NCBI GenBank assembly: GCA_018364155.1
Contig: JAGZMM010000001.1
Coordinates: 1 to 64,000 of the forward strand
Source of the DNA: Clostridiales bacterium
Lineage (GTDB): Bacteria > Bacillota > Clostridia > Oscillospirales > Acutalibacteraceae
Length of the DNA stretch: 64,000 bases
Direction: 5' to 3'
Shown here: positions 7,422-16,075 of the stretch, piece after piece
How positions within the stretch are numbered: position 1 is the first letter of the stretch
Layout of the letters: every line of letters starts with the position of its first letter
Program-made: the position numbers and the translations under genes
Notes under the pieces: generated by a model
Database searches by the model: none
What the model saw: the letters and a program-made list of their open reading frames with translations, nothing else
Told to the model about the DNA's origin: nothing

Positions 7422-7784
7422 GTGATTCCAATCAAAAGAAATCTTCCGTTTCCTCTTTTGCTTTCCGGTGTGCTCCAAAGCTTCCTATTCAACCTAGTGG
7501 CGGGGATTGTGGGGGTTTGCTTTCTTGTTTTCGGTATTGTGGCGGACTGGATTGTTTTGACCATTGTCGGTGTGCTGGCCCTTGTGTTTTATGTTTTGGT
7601 CAGCGTTAGAAACCCCATTCGAACGCTTTTCAAGCTTTCGGAAGAAGTGGGTGAAACCGAGTTTGACGAAATTGTGGACGCTGCGCTTCACAACGAGAAA
7701 AAGCCCGGTCTTTCTTTGTACAAAAGAGTGGTGTTCGCTTTGGAGGACAGAATACAGCAGAAAAATCCGGATGGGGAAGAGTAG
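7422..7784 (+). CDS. Small membrane protein of unknown function
   Basis: The frame opens after a TGA at 7410-7412 and the first start is GTG 7422, with only a weak GAAAGAAA site. The 120-residue product has two hydrophobic helices (about 10-33 and 38-62) and a charged C-terminal tail of about 55 residues (NEKKPGLSLYKRVVFALEDR). A strong terminator follows 18 bases after the stop. I do not recognise the family. The membrane hairpin plus soluble tail suggests a small membrane-anchored accessory protein, and nothing in the context narrows this. Confidence 0.65.
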   Translation: MIPIKRNLPFPLLLSGVLQSFLFNLVAGIVGVCFLVFGIVADWIVLTIVGVLALVFYVLVSVRNPIRTLFKLSEEVGETEFDEIVDAALHNEKKPGLSLYKRVVFALEDRIQQKNPDGEE

Positions 7785-7801
7785 AAACGAATCTCCTATC
7801 G

Positions 7802-7850
7802 AATGATAATAAATAACCGCCGGCATAGCCGGCGGTTATTTATTATCATT
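7802..7850. terminator. Bidirectional terminator with 23-bp perfect arms
   Basis: Bases 7802-7824 and 7828-7850 are exact inverted copies around ATA. The core ACCGCCGGC is flanked by A/T-rich arms that give T tracts on both strands. It ends both the small membrane gene and the convergent gapN. Confidence 0.9.
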
Positions 7851-7854
7851 CTTT

Positions 7855-9312
7855 TCATTCCTGCAGATTCAGTGTAATTGCCTTTGGCCGGGTCATAGCC
7901 AGGATGGAATATTTGACTCCCTGTGTTCCCATGCCGGAGGCCTTGACCCCTAAGAACGGAAAATGGTCGGGTCCCCGTTCGGTTTTGTTGTTGATCTGCA
8001 CCGTTCCCACTTCCAGACGGTTGGCCACATAAAAGGCATTGTTGACGTCGTTGGTAAAGACCGAGGATTGCAGGCCGTATTCCGACTGGTTGGCAAGTGC
8101 AATGGCGTCGTCCAGGTCCTTGACCCGCAGCACCGGCAGCACCGGCGCAAACGGCTCGATCCAGGCCACCTTCATTTCCGGCGTCACCCGGTCGAGAAGG
8201 GTGGGAAAGAGCAGATTCTTTTCCCGCCGGTTTCCCGTCACCAGTACCGCTCCTAGCTTGAGTGCGTCATCAATGAGAGATTGGGCGAAATCCGCTGCTT
8301 TTTCGTCAATAAGCGGGGTAATCGTGTTTCCTTCTCTGGGATCTCCTACTGTCAGCTGTTCCACTCGCTTTTTAAGCTTGGGTACCAACCGGTCTGCCAC
8401 CGTGTCTGTGGCCAGGATCCGTTTGACCGCCGTACACCGCTGACCGGAATAGGAATACGCGCCGTCCACAATGGTGTCGGCCACGAAATCTAAGTCCGCG
8501 TCCTCAAGCACGATGGCGGCGTCCTTTCCTCCCAGTTCTAAAAGAAGAGGAGTCATACAGGAAATCTGAGAGATGTGACGCCCGACCTCAGTGGAACCAG
8601 TAAAATTGATGAAATCAATTCCCGGCTGCGTGACCACATAATCGCCGATCTGGCTGCCGCGGCCAGTGACGGTGTTTAAAATTCCCTTGGGGAATCCCGC
8701 TTGGTTGAGGACCTCCACCATATGCAGCGCGCTGATGGCGCCCTGAGTGGCGGGCTTGAGCACGACGGCGTTGCCCCCGATCAGTGCGGGCGCGATTTTG
8801 GAGATGGATAGGTTGACCGGGTAGTTAAACGGAGAAATGGCCAGGATGGTGCCCAAAGGAACACGTTCCACATAGGAAATCTTGCTGCGCGAGCCACCCG
8901 GAAAATTCTCCCCTGAGATGGCCTGGCCCTCTAGGCTTTTGCCGATGTCCGCAGTGTAGCGCAAAAGGTCTGCTGAGCGGGTGACCTCGGAAAGGGCGGA
9001 CTTTTTCTCCTTGGCCACTTCCATCACGAGAAGATCCGCGATTTTCTGGGCGGACTGTTCCAATAAATCGGCGGCTTGATAGAAGATTTCCGCCCGTTCG
9101 TATACCGGCAGAGCGGACCAAGCAGGAATGTAGTCCTTGGTGGAAGCAACGGCTTGGTCCACTTCTTCGCGTGTCATGGCCTGTACGCTTCCAAGCAGGC
9201 TGCCGTCTATAGGAGAATAAATCCCGATGGTTTCGCCGGAAGCCGACGCCACCCATTCCCCATTGAGCAGGTTGCCATAGACCTTATCTTCCTTTTCCAT
9301 TTGTTCAAACAT
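7855..9312 (-). CDS. gapN: NADP-dependent non-phosphorylating glyceraldehyde-3-phosphate dehydrogenase
   Basis: This 485-residue aldehyde dehydrogenase has the oxyanion Asn in SPFNYPVN (N163), general base E259 in LLLELGGKD and catalytic C293 in SGQRCTAV. The C-terminal block ERGPDHFPFLGVKASGMGTQ is characteristic of GapN. The enzyme oxidises glyceraldehyde-3-phosphate straight to 3-phosphoglycerate and makes NADPH, bypassing one ATP-yielding step. The gene stands alone, with an AAAGGGTG site before its ATG and a bidirectional terminator behind it. With NfnAB at 13204-15442 it is a likely NADPH source. Another ALDH role is unlikely given the C-terminal match. Confidence 0.92.
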   Translation of the reverse strand: MFEQMEKEDKVYGNLLNGEWVASASGETIGIYSPIDGSLLGSVQAMTREEVDQAVASTKDYIPAWSALPVYERAEIFYQAADLLEQSAQKIADLLVMEVAKEKKSALSEVTRSADLLRYTADIGKSLEGQAISGENFPGGSRSKISYVERVPLGTILAISPFNYPVNLSISKIAPALIGGNAVVLKPATQGAISALHMVEVLNQAGFPKGILNTVTGRGSQIGDYVVTQPGIDFINFTGSTEVGRHISQISCMTPLLLELGGKDAAIVLEDADLDFVADTIVDGAYSYSGQRCTAVKRILATDTVADRLVPKLKKRVEQLTVGDPREGNTITPLIDEKAADFAQSLIDDALKLGAVLVTGNRREKNLLFPTLLDRVTPEMKVAWIEPFAPVLPVLRVKDLDDAIALANQSEYGLQSSVFTNDVNNAFYVANRLEVGTVQINNKTERGPDHFPFLGVKASGMGTQGVKYSILAMTRPKAITLNLQE

Positions 9313-9635
9313 CGGTTACACCCTTTCTTATTACGCGTGTCATACCTCTAGTGTTGGCAGAAAAGCAGCGATCATGCCAGAACTGGGAAACAATCTTCGA
9401 AAGCCTGGTCGAGAATCGAAAGGTTTGAGAAGAAGAATGCTTCCATACCTATGCGGCAGGCAGGCGGAATATGTCGTACGTCGGATATTGGAATGCTTGA
9501 TCCACCTGGGTGGGTAGGCGGCTGTCAACATGTGTGGCGCCAATCGGTTCGGCAGGAAGATATGGGGCAAAACAAGATTCGAAAAGGAATAAACAGCAAG
9601 GGATTCGTAAGAGCCGCCTGCTGTTTTAAAATAGA
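9313..9635. other. Gap upstream of gapN with no supported gene
   Basis: Short overlapping frames only. It must hold the minus-strand gapN promoter, but I see no box pair good enough to mark. Confidence 0.4.
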
Positions 9636-9672
9636 AAAATGAGGCAGAACCGAAAAGGCTCTGCCTCATTTT
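9636..9672. terminator. Terminator after the oadGB operon
   Basis: AAAATGAGGCAGA and TCTGCCTCATTTT pair around a short loop, 15 bases after the oadB stop on the minus strand, and can work in both directions. Confidence 0.85.
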
Positions 9673-9687
9673 GATAACCTATGAATG

Positions 9688-11019
9688 TTAGCCGAAGATG
9701 GCGATCAAAACGCCCGCTGCCACTGCGGAACCGATGACGCCCGCCACGTTCGGACCCATTGCGTGCATCAGCAAGAAGTTGCCAGGATTTTCCTTCTGGC
9801 CCACCTTCTGAGAAACACGTGCCGCCATCGGAACAGCGGAAACGCCGGCCGAACCGATGAGGGGATTGACCTTGCCCTTGGTGGCCACATACATGATCTT
9901 GCCGAAGAGCACGCCGCCGGCGGTACCGATGGCAAATGCACACAGACCAAGAAGAATAATTTTGATGGTGTTCCAGCTCAGGAAGGTCTGACCATTGGCG
10001 GTCGCACCTACCGTCACGCCCAAGAAGATGGTGACAATGTTGATCAGCTCGTTTTGTACCGTCTTGCTCAGACGATCCACCACGCCGCTTTCTCTGAAGA
10101 GGTTGCCGAGCATCAGCATACCGACCAGAGGCGCCGCAGAGGGGAGAATCAGAGAAACCACAATGGCGACCAGGATCGGGAAAATGATCTTTTCCGTCTT
10201 GGATACTGGACGCAGCTGCGTCATAACCACGCTGCGTTCCTTCTTGGTGGTCAGCAACTTCATAATTGGCGGCTGGATAATGGGAACCAGCGCCATATAA
10301 GAGTAAGCCGCTACAGCGATCGGGCCGAGCATGTGAGGAGCGAGCTTTGAGGTAACATAGATGGCGGTCGGGCCGTCCGCGCCGCCGATGATGGCGATGG
10401 AAGCCGCTTCGTTGTTGGGGAACGCGAGAAGAACCGCACCAAGGAAGGTGATAAAGATACCGAGCTGCGCGGCTGCACCCAGCAGGAAGCTCTTGGGATT
10501 GGCGATCAGGGGACCAAAGTCGGTCATAGCACCGATGCCCAGGAAGATCAGAGGCGGATAGATGCCCAGCTTGACGCCCTGATAGAGATAGTACAATAAG
10601 CCGCCGTTTTGGGCAGGTTTGTTCCAGAAGGGAAGCATTTGATCCTGCACCGCCTGCCACACAATCGGATAACTGTGGGTATCCTCCGGATGCAGGGCGT
10701 TGAGTACGTCGTTAATCTGGTCTGCCGAGAAGGTCTGCCGTATTTCATCCAACGTTTTTCCAGTTGCCTGGATTAGTTCATCGACCGGTATGGCGATCAT
10801 TTCGTTGGTGGGCATACCCATCATGCCTGCAAGCGGCAGGTTTGCGAGAATCATACCGAACGCGATGGGAAGCAAAAGCAAGGGTTCGTATTTTTTGGAA
10901 ATTGCCAGAAACAGCAAAAAGCAAGCAATCAGGATCATCAGGTAATTCTGCCAGTATTGCAGGCCGAACCCGGATCCGTTGATCAGATTTTGAATGGAGT
11001 CAAAGATTCCGTCAAGCAC
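9688..11019 (-). CDS. oadB: Sodium-translocating decarboxylase, beta subunit (OadB/GcdB/MmdB)
   Basis: The 443-residue, very hydrophobic protein matches the Na+-pumping beta subunit of biotin-dependent decarboxylases. It has the conserved IIGGADGPTAIYVTSKLAP block, whose aspartate takes part in Na+ movement, and a GPNVAGVIGSAVAAGV C-terminal helix. A soluble insert at about 68-140 is typical of the clostridial glutaconyl-CoA/methylmalonyl-CoA type. The complex couples decarboxylation of carboxybiotin to Na+ export. The gamma gene lies 31 bases upstream, but the carboxyltransferase and biotin-carrier genes are not in the window, so the substrate (oxaloacetate, methylmalonyl-CoA or glutaconyl-CoA) cannot be told. 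Confidence 0.92.
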   Translation of the reverse strand: MLDGIFDSIQNLINGSGFGLQYWQNYLMILIACFLLFLAISKKYEPLLLLPIAFGMILANLPLAGMMGMPTNEMIAIPVDELIQATGKTLDEIRQTFSADQINDVLNALHPEDTHSYPIVWQAVQDQMLPFWNKPAQNGGLLYYLYQGVKLGIYPPLIFLGIGAMTDFGPLIANPKSFLLGAAAQLGIFITFLGAVLLAFPNNEAASIAIIGGADGPTAIYVTSKLAPHMLGPIAVAAYSYMALVPIIQPPIMKLLTTKKERSVVMTQLRPVSKTEKIIFPILVAIVVSLILPSAAPLVGMLMLGNLFRESGVVDRLSKTVQNELINIVTIFLGVTVGATANGQTFLSWNTIKIILLGLCAFAIGTAGGVLFGKIMYVATKGKVNPLIGSAGVSAVPMAARVSQKVGQKENPGNFLLMHAMGPNVAGVIGSAVAAGVLIAIFG

Positions 11020-11050
11020 CTGTTATCATCTCCTTCATTATAAGTACCTC

Positions 11051-11440
11051 CTAAAAGGGTCTCGTATTTTCGAGAACACCGGCCGTTGCCCACGAGGGAC
11101 GTCCCGAATTCGCGCGGCGGATGCTCTTAATGCCGTAAGAGATGCCGGTACTTTCCGAAAGAGATGCTACCGCCGCGGCGATCACCGCAACGATTTCATC
11201 GGACAAGCCGTCTTCCGCCTGGGGAGACAGCACCGCCTGCTTGACGGAGGGGGAAACCGCCTTGACCTCTGTTTTTTCCTGCGTTTTCGGCGGCGTTTGT
11301 TCTTTTTTCGGACGATTGGTAAACGAAGTCACAATCTTACCAAAAGCCCAAATCAAGAAAATCAGAACGATCAGAACCGCAAATACGACCACCAAGCCGG
11401 TCACAATTACAATTCCAGCTGTCATCAAAGCGTCATCCAT
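11051..11440 (-). CDS. oadG: Sodium-translocating decarboxylase, gamma (OadG) subunit
   Basis: The 129-residue protein has one N-terminal membrane helix (about 8-33), a Pro/Lys-rich linker (42-75) and a C-terminal tail SGRPSWATAGVLENTRPF, nearly invariant in these subunits. OadG-type subunits hold the peripheral carboxyltransferase onto the beta subunit and stabilise the complex. It is the first gene of a two-gene minus-strand operon with oadB, behind a good promoter at 11497-11525. Confidence 0.88.
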   Translation of the reverse strand: MDDALMTAGIVIVTGLVVVFAVLIVLIFLIWAFGKIVTSFTNRPKKEQTPPKTQEKTEVKAVSPSVKQAVLSPQAEDGLSDEIVAVIAAAVASLSESTGISYGIKSIRRANSGRPSWATAGVLENTRPF

Positions 11441-11496
11441 GTGTTCACTTCCCCTTTATACAAAAATGAATGCCTGTTAAATTATGAACAAATTCA

Positions 11497-11525
11497 ATTA
11501 TATCCAAAAGCGTTCATAAATGCAA
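11497..11525 (-). promoter_or_regulatory. SigA-type promoter for oadGB
   Basis: On the minus strand TTGCAT (11520-11525), a 17-base spacer and TATAAT (11497-11502), 57 bases upstream of the oadG start. Confidence 0.75.
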
Positions 11526-11611
11526 TTGAAAAAGTTCATATTGTGTTAATATTCCACTTTTTTGACCAAATACACAAAAAGTCAGGCTATAGGGAAATAA
11601 AACCAGAAAAT

Positions 11612-12913
11612 TTAGAGAAAATCTGCAATTCCCGGTGCAACCTCCACGCCGCCCACTGGACGGATCCAGATGGGATGGCACGCGCCTTTGCCCATCACCG
11701 CCTCAATACTATTTTGGTAGGCGTCAAGCTGGGCAAGCGGCACGAATACCTGAATGGTGCCGGCGAATCCGCCGCCGTGTATCCGGTAAGCGCCTTCGTT
11801 GCCAAGGAGCAGCGCCGTGGCCGCCAGTGCCACCACGATTCCCTGTTCTCTAGGAGAAGCGCAGGAATAGGCGTTTTGCAGCCATTGGAAGGAGGAACGC
11901 CCGGAAGCCAGAACCAATTGTTTGTATTCCTCAAAATTGCCCTGCCTGAGCGCTTGTACTTCCTTTTTGACCCGTTCGTTTTCCGTAAAGAAATGCACCG
12001 CCCGCAGCCAGGCCCGGTCGCCGCAGACACGGCGGATTTCCTTTGCCTGCGCCATCACGTCCTTTAAGGAAACCGCCCGCAGCGCCTCCTTGCCGAACAT
12101 CGCCGCCACCGCCTTCATTTCCGCCGGAACCGCCGCGTATTCCTCCGTTAGGTCTGCATGGCTGCCGCCGGTTGCAATTATGCACAAAGCGTGCCCAAAG
12201 GAAGAAAACCGGATAGGAATGCGCTCCACGCGGGGATCCTGGGGCCTTTCAAAGTCCAGAGAAATGCACCCGCCCACCGAGCAGGCCATTTGGTCCATCA
12301 GGCCGCAGGGTTTTCCGAAATAGGTATTTTCCGCGAACTGGGAAAGCTTTGCCGCGGTGATAGGATCGACGTTACCTTTATTATATAATCCGTTGAGAAT
12401 AGCGACGATGAGGATTTCGAAGGCGGCGGAGCTGGAAAGCCCGGCGCCCTGGGGGACCTGGGAAGTGATATACCCGTCGAAACCGCCTACTGAAAACCCC
12501 AGCGCAGTCATGCGCGCGGCAATACCTCGGATGAGGGCGCAGGAACGCTCCCGCTCCTCCTCACGGGGTGTAAGATCGGTCAGGTCCACCGCGTCCATCC
12601 CTTCAAAGCCCTCGGACTGGATGCGGATGACCGGCTCCTTTGTGGGACGTACCGCCGCGATCAGGTCCAGGTCCACGCTGGCGGCCAGGCATAGGCCGTG
12701 GTTGTGGTCGGTGTGGTTGCCGCCAAGCTCCGTGCGCCCCGGGGCGCTGAACAGGCGGACCTCTCCGCGCCCGAACCGGGCTTCAAAGCCGTCGAGCAGA
12801 GCGAGGTAACGGGCCCGTTGTTCGTTCAACTTATGGGGTGGATAGAGGGTACAAAGGCATTCGTCGAAACCGCCCTGCTCCAATTTCTGCTGATATTCAT
12901 CCAATGATGCCAT
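11612..12913 (-). CDS. galK: Galactokinase family protein (GHMP kinase)
   Basis: The 433-residue protein shows the galactokinase signature near residues 58-71 as PGRTELGGNHTDHN, the GHMP ATP loop VPQGAGLSSSAAFE (about 150) and the C-terminal GGGFAGTIQVF block. GalK phosphorylates galactose at C1 with ATP in the Leloir pathway. Two points are unusual: the normal GEHTDY core reads GNHTDH, so the usual glutamate is asparagine, and the protein is about 40 residues longer than E. coli GalK because of an N-terminal extension. No galT or galE is beside it. Another sugar 1-kinase activity is possible. Confidence 0.82.
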   Translation of the reverse strand: MASLDEYQQKLEQGGFDECLCTLYPPHKLNEQRARYLALLDGFEARFGRGEVRLFSAPGRTELGGNHTDHNHGLCLAASVDLDLIAAVRPTKEPVIRIQSEGFEGMDAVDLTDLTPREEERERSCALIRGIAARMTALGFSVGGFDGYITSQVPQGAGLSSSAAFEILIVAILNGLYNKGNVDPITAAKLSQFAENTYFGKPCGLMDQMACSVGGCISLDFERPQDPRVERIPIRFSSFGHALCIIATGGSHADLTEEYAAVPAEMKAVAAMFGKEALRAVSLKDVMAQAKEIRRVCGDRAWLRAVHFFTENERVKKEVQALRQGNFEEYKQLVLASGRSSFQWLQNAYSCASPREQGIVVALAATALLLGNEGAYRIHGGGFAGTIQVFVPLAQLDAYQNSIEAVMGKGACHPIWIRPVGGVEVAPGIADFL

Positions 12914-13003
12914 GTTTCATCCATCCCTTTTCTAAATTGAAAGACCGGCCAATGCCAGCGCCGCGGCGGTTGATTTTACCAGGTTAGGCCGAGAATCTCC
13001 TTT

Positions 13004-13032
13004 ACTATAGCCTGTTTTTTTGCCCATTGCAA
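13004..13032 (-). promoter_or_regulatory. SigA-type promoter for galK
   Basis: Minus strand TTGCAA (13027-13032), 17-base spacer, TATAGT (13004-13009), about 90 bases upstream of the galK start. Confidence 0.65.
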
Positions 13033-13078
13033 CGGGTATTTTTGTTGTATGTACAAGCAGGTTTGGCGCATTTGGCTA

Positions 13079-13107
13079 TTGAAATGTCGTTCAGCAGGCT
13101 TTATAAT
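13079..13107 (+). promoter_or_regulatory. SigA-type promoter for nfnAB
   Basis: TTGAAA (13079-13084), 17-base spacer, TATAAT (13102-13107), about 97 bases upstream of the nfnA ATG and divergent from the galK promoter. Confidence 0.75.
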
Positions 13108-13203
13108 AGGACGGATACAAAAAATGTCGATTTGACGGAAGACACGCGTCTCGTCGAATCCATCGCGTTACGCGTTGTTTTTATCTTTACAGGGGGTAAG
13201 CGC

Positions 13204-14052
13204 ATGTATAAAATCGTGGAAAAGCGCCGCTTGAATCCGTCCGTTACTTGGATGACCATTGAAGCGCCGCTGATTGCAAGGAAAGCGAAGGCGGGTCAGT
13301 TCATCATCCTTCGCGTGGATGAGACCGGTGAGCGGATTCCGCTGACCGTGGCCGGGTACGATCCGGACAAGGGTACGGTCACGATCATTTTCCAGAAGGT
13401 CGGTAAGACGACCATGCATCTCGATGAGCTGGAGGTGGGCGATTTTATTCAGGATTTTGTCGGGCCTCTTGGCCGTCCCACCGAGCTGGAAGGCTATCAG
13501 AAGGTAGCGGTGGTCGGCGGCGGCGTGGGCTGCGCCATCGCCTATCCCCAGGCAAAGGCCCTTCACCAGATGGGTGTCAAGGTGGACGTGATCGCGGGCT
13601 TTCGCAACAAGGACATTTTGATTTTGGAAAAGGAAATGGGTGAAGTGGCCGATCATCTTTATGTGATGACCGACGACGGCTCCAATGGAAACAAAGGCTT
13701 CGTCACCGTCAAGCTCCAGGAGCTCATCGACGCGGGAGAGAACTATGACCTGGTCATCGCCATCGGTCCCCTTCCCATGATGCGGGCGGTATGTAACCTG
13801 ACCAAGGAAGCGGGCATCAAGACCATCATCTCCATGAACCCCATCATGATCGACGGCACCGGCATGTGCGGCGGCTGCCGCATCAAGGTGGGCGGCGAAA
13901 CCAAGTTTGCCTGTGTGGACGGGCCTGATTTTGACGGCCATCAGGTGGACTTTGAGGATGCCATGCGCCGCCTGTCCATCTATAAGCCCCAGGAAAAACG
14001 GGCTATGGAGGATCATATCTGTAAGTTGGGAGGCATTGTGAACAATGGCTAA
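13204..14052 (+). CDS. nfnA: NADH-dependent ferredoxin:NADP+ oxidoreductase, small subunit (NfnA-like)
   Basis: The ATG at 13204 gives 282 residues and the natural N-terminus MYKIVEKRRL, better than the upstream in-frame start at 13027, which lies in the promoter. The protein has a ferredoxin-reductase FAD domain (1-95), an NAD-binding Rossmann domain with VAVVGGGVGCAIAY (about 100) and a C-terminal [2Fe-2S] site, GMCGGCR then FACVDGPDFDGHQVDF. NfnA with NfnB carries out flavin-based electron bifurcation between NADH, NADPH and ferredoxin. The gene overlaps the next one by eight bases, as in other nfnAB pairs. The older label 'sulfide dehydrogenase subunit' covers the same family. Confidence 0.88.
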   Translation: MYKIVEKRRLNPSVTWMTIEAPLIARKAKAGQFIILRVDETGERIPLTVAGYDPDKGTVTIIFQKVGKTTMHLDELEVGDFIQDFVGPLGRPTELEGYQKVAVVGGGVGCAIAYPQAKALHQMGVKVDVIAGFRNKDILILEKEMGEVADHLYVMTDDGSNGNKGFVTVKLQELIDAGENYDLVIAIGPLPMMRAVCNLTKEAGIKTIISMNPIMIDGTGMCGGCRIKVGGETKFACVDGPDFDGHQVDFEDAMRRLSIYKPQEKRAMEDHICKLGGIVNNG

Positions 14053-15442
14053 CATGTCTTTGAAAAAGGTTCCGATGCCTGAGCAGGAGCCGAATGTGCG
14101 CAATCACAATTTTGAAGAGGTCGCCTGTGGGTATACCGAGGAAATGGCCATTGAGGAAGCGGGCCGGTGCCTCAACTGCAAGCATAAGCCCTGCGTGTCC
14201 GGCTGCCCGGTCAACGTGCGCATTCCGGAATTTATCCAGAAGGTAAGCGAGGGTGATTTCGCGGCCGCTTATGAGATTATCACGTCGACAAACTCCCTGC
14301 CCGCCGTCTGCGGCCGGGTGTGTCCCCAGGAGACCCAGTGCGAGTCCAAGTGCGTGCGGGGCATTAAGGGAGAACCGGTAGCCATCGGCCGTCTGGAGCG
14401 GTTCGTGGCCGACTGGTATGCAAAGAACCGGGAAGTAAAGATGCAAAAAGCCGCGCCCAACGGCCATAAGGTGGCGGTGGTAGGCTCGGGCCCTGCGGGC
14501 TTGACCTGTGCGGGCGACTTGGTGCGCATGGGCTATGATGTGACGGTGTTTGAAGCGTTTCACACCGCCGGCGGCGTGCTCATGTACGGCATTCCGGAAT
14601 TCCGTCTGCCCAAAGCGGTGGTGCAGAAGGAAATCGACCAGCTGCGCAAGCTGGGGGTCAAAATCGAGACCAACATGGTTATCGGCAAGGTTCTTTCCAT
14701 CGATGAGCTGATGGAGGACGGGGGCTTTGAAGCGGTCTTCGTGGGTTCCGGCGCCGGCCTGCCCAATTTTATGAACATCGAAGGGGAAGAGCTGCTGGGC
14801 GTATATTCGGCCAATGAGTTCCTCACCCGCATCAATCTGATGAAAGCCTACAAAGAAGGGTACGACACTCCGATTTTAAACGTCCATTCGGTTGCGGTGG
14901 TGGGCGGCGGCAACGTGGCCATGGACGCGGCTCGGTGCGCCAAGCGCCTGGGCGCCGAGAAGGTGACCATTGTCTACCGCCGGTCGGAAAAGGAAATGCC
15001 CGCCCGTTTGGAGGAAATCCACCACGCCAAGGAGGAAGGCATTGAATTCCGCCTTCTGACAAACCCGGTGAAGATTCTCGGCGACGAGAAGGGCTTCGTC
15101 ACGGGAATGGAATGCGTGGAGATGGAGCTGGGCGAGCCGGACGCGTCCGGACGCCGCCGCCCTGTGGAGAAAAAGGGTTCGAACTTTGTGCTGGACGTGG
15201 ACTGCGCGGTCATTGCCATCGGCAATTCTCCCAATCCCCTTATCCGCACCACCACCAAGGGCTTGGAGGCCAACCGCAAGGGCTGCCTGGTGGTGGATGA
15301 AGACAGCCTGCAGACCTCTCGCGAGGGCATCTATGCGGGCGGCGATACGGTGACGGGAGCCGCCACCGTCATTCTGGCCATGGGCGCCGGAAAGCAGGCG
15401 GCGAAATCCATCGACGCATACCTTCAGGGTAAACAGCAATAA
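14045..15442 (+). CDS. nfnB: NADH-dependent ferredoxin:NADP+ oxidoreductase, large subunit (NfnB/GltA-like)
   Basis: The 465-residue protein resembles the small subunit of glutamate synthase. It has two N-terminal 4Fe-4S cysteine groups (CLNCKHKPCVSGCPVN and CGRVCPQETQCESKC), an FAD fold VAVVGSGPAGLTCAGDL (about 140) and an NADPH fold VAVVGGGNVAMDAARCAKR (about 280). In NfnAB this subunit holds the bifurcating FAD, the 4Fe-4S clusters and the NADPH site. No large glutamate synthase gene is near, and the nfnA overlap makes the Nfn assignment much more likely than GltD. Confidence 0.9.
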   Translation: MANMSLKKVPMPEQEPNVRNHNFEEVACGYTEEMAIEEAGRCLNCKHKPCVSGCPVNVRIPEFIQKVSEGDFAAAYEIITSTNSLPAVCGRVCPQETQCESKCVRGIKGEPVAIGRLERFVADWYAKNREVKMQKAAPNGHKVAVVGSGPAGLTCAGDLVRMGYDVTVFEAFHTAGGVLMYGIPEFRLPKAVVQKEIDQLRKLGVKIETNMVIGKVLSIDELMEDGGFEAVFVGSGAGLPNFMNIEGEELLGVYSANEFLTRINLMKAYKEGYDTPILNVHSVAVVGGGNVAMDAARCAKRLGAEKVTIVYRRSEKEMPARLEEIHHAKEEGIEFRLLTNPVKILGDEKGFVTGMECVEMELGEPDASGRRRPVEKKGSNFVLDVDCAVIAIGNSPNPLIRTTTKGLEANRKGCLVVDEDSLQTSREGIYAGGDTVTGAATVILAMGAGKQAAKSIDAYLQGKQQ

Positions 15443-15464
15443 AAGGGCGGGAGCCTACTGCAAA

Positions 15465-15501
15465 GAAAGCAGCCGGACGGGACATCTGTCCGGCTGCTTT
15501 C
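15465..15501. terminator. Terminator between nfnB and the convergent START-like gene
   Basis: GAAAGCAGCCGGAC and GTCCGGCTGCTTTC pair around a nine-base loop; T/A runs on each side are short. Confidence 0.75.
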
Positions 15502-15520
15502 TGCTATTGCCTTGCAGGCT

Positions 15521-15919
15521 TTACCCTTCCAGCCGTTTGGTTAAGTCGGCCAGGTAAGCCGCCTGCTGCTTTTTTAGATAACCTTTGACAAAAGGCTTCA
15601 AGAGGGCTTTTTTGGCGGTGACGTTCTCGGTAAAATCCACCGTGGTCCGTCCGCCCTCACTGGAAAAGAGCCCCACCCAATGCCCTTTCATATTGGTGTT
15701 TTCCAGGTCGAATTCGTACCGGCGGCAGGGCTCGAAGGCGGTGATGGTAAAGATGGTGGAAAAGCCGTCTTTCGTGTGCTCTATAAACTGCTTGCCTGGC
15801 TTTAACACCTGGATGTCCGCCACGTCCCTGCGCCAGGAATACGCGGTTAAGGAAACCACCACGTCCCACACCTCTTTGACGTCTGCTGCAAAGGTTGCTT
15901 TCTGGTTGGAGACTGCCAT
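15521..15919 (-). CDS. SRPBCC (START-like) domain protein
   Basis: The 132-residue protein has the START/polyketide-cyclase pattern: an N-terminal strand, a VWDVVVSLTAYSWRRDV helix, central beta strands (FEPCRRYEFDLENTNMKGHW) and a long C-terminal helix (KKQQAAYLADLTKRLE). Members bind hydrophobic ligands in a deep cavity, and most bacterial ones are uncharacterised. It is a single gene with its own promoter at 16048-16075. The substrate cannot be guessed. Confidence 0.75.
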   Translation of the reverse strand: MAVSNQKATFAADVKEVWDVVVSLTAYSWRRDVADIQVLKPGKQFIEHTKDGFSTIFTITAFEPCRRYEFDLENTNMKGHWVGLFSSEGGRTTVDFTENVTAKKALLKPFVKGYLKKQQAAYLADLTKRLEG

Positions 15920-16047
15920 TTTCCCACGCCCTTCCTATGCTTAAACCCGATTTGTCCGCTGTGCTTTCCTTCGGTGCAGAAAAGCTGGCTTGCCTGCCGC
16001 AGGCCAATTGCCAAGGCCGATGTAAGCGGACTATTCTAGTCTCTGCC

Positions 16048-16075
16048 AGTATAGCATGGATGGCAAGCTTTGCAA
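16048..16075 (-). promoter_or_regulatory. SigA-type promoter for the START-like gene
   Basis: Minus strand TTGCAA (16070-16075), 16-base spacer, TATACT (16048-16053). Confidence 0.55.

Noticed and set aside
6999..7478. 159-codon minus-strand frame.
   Set aside because: It overlaps the start of the small membrane gene, has no ribosome site or recognised domain, and plus-strand frames of similar length exist in the same place.
13027..13203. N-terminal extension of the nfnA frame.
   Set aside because: It covers the divergent promoters and has no ribosome site; the family N-terminus starts at 13204.
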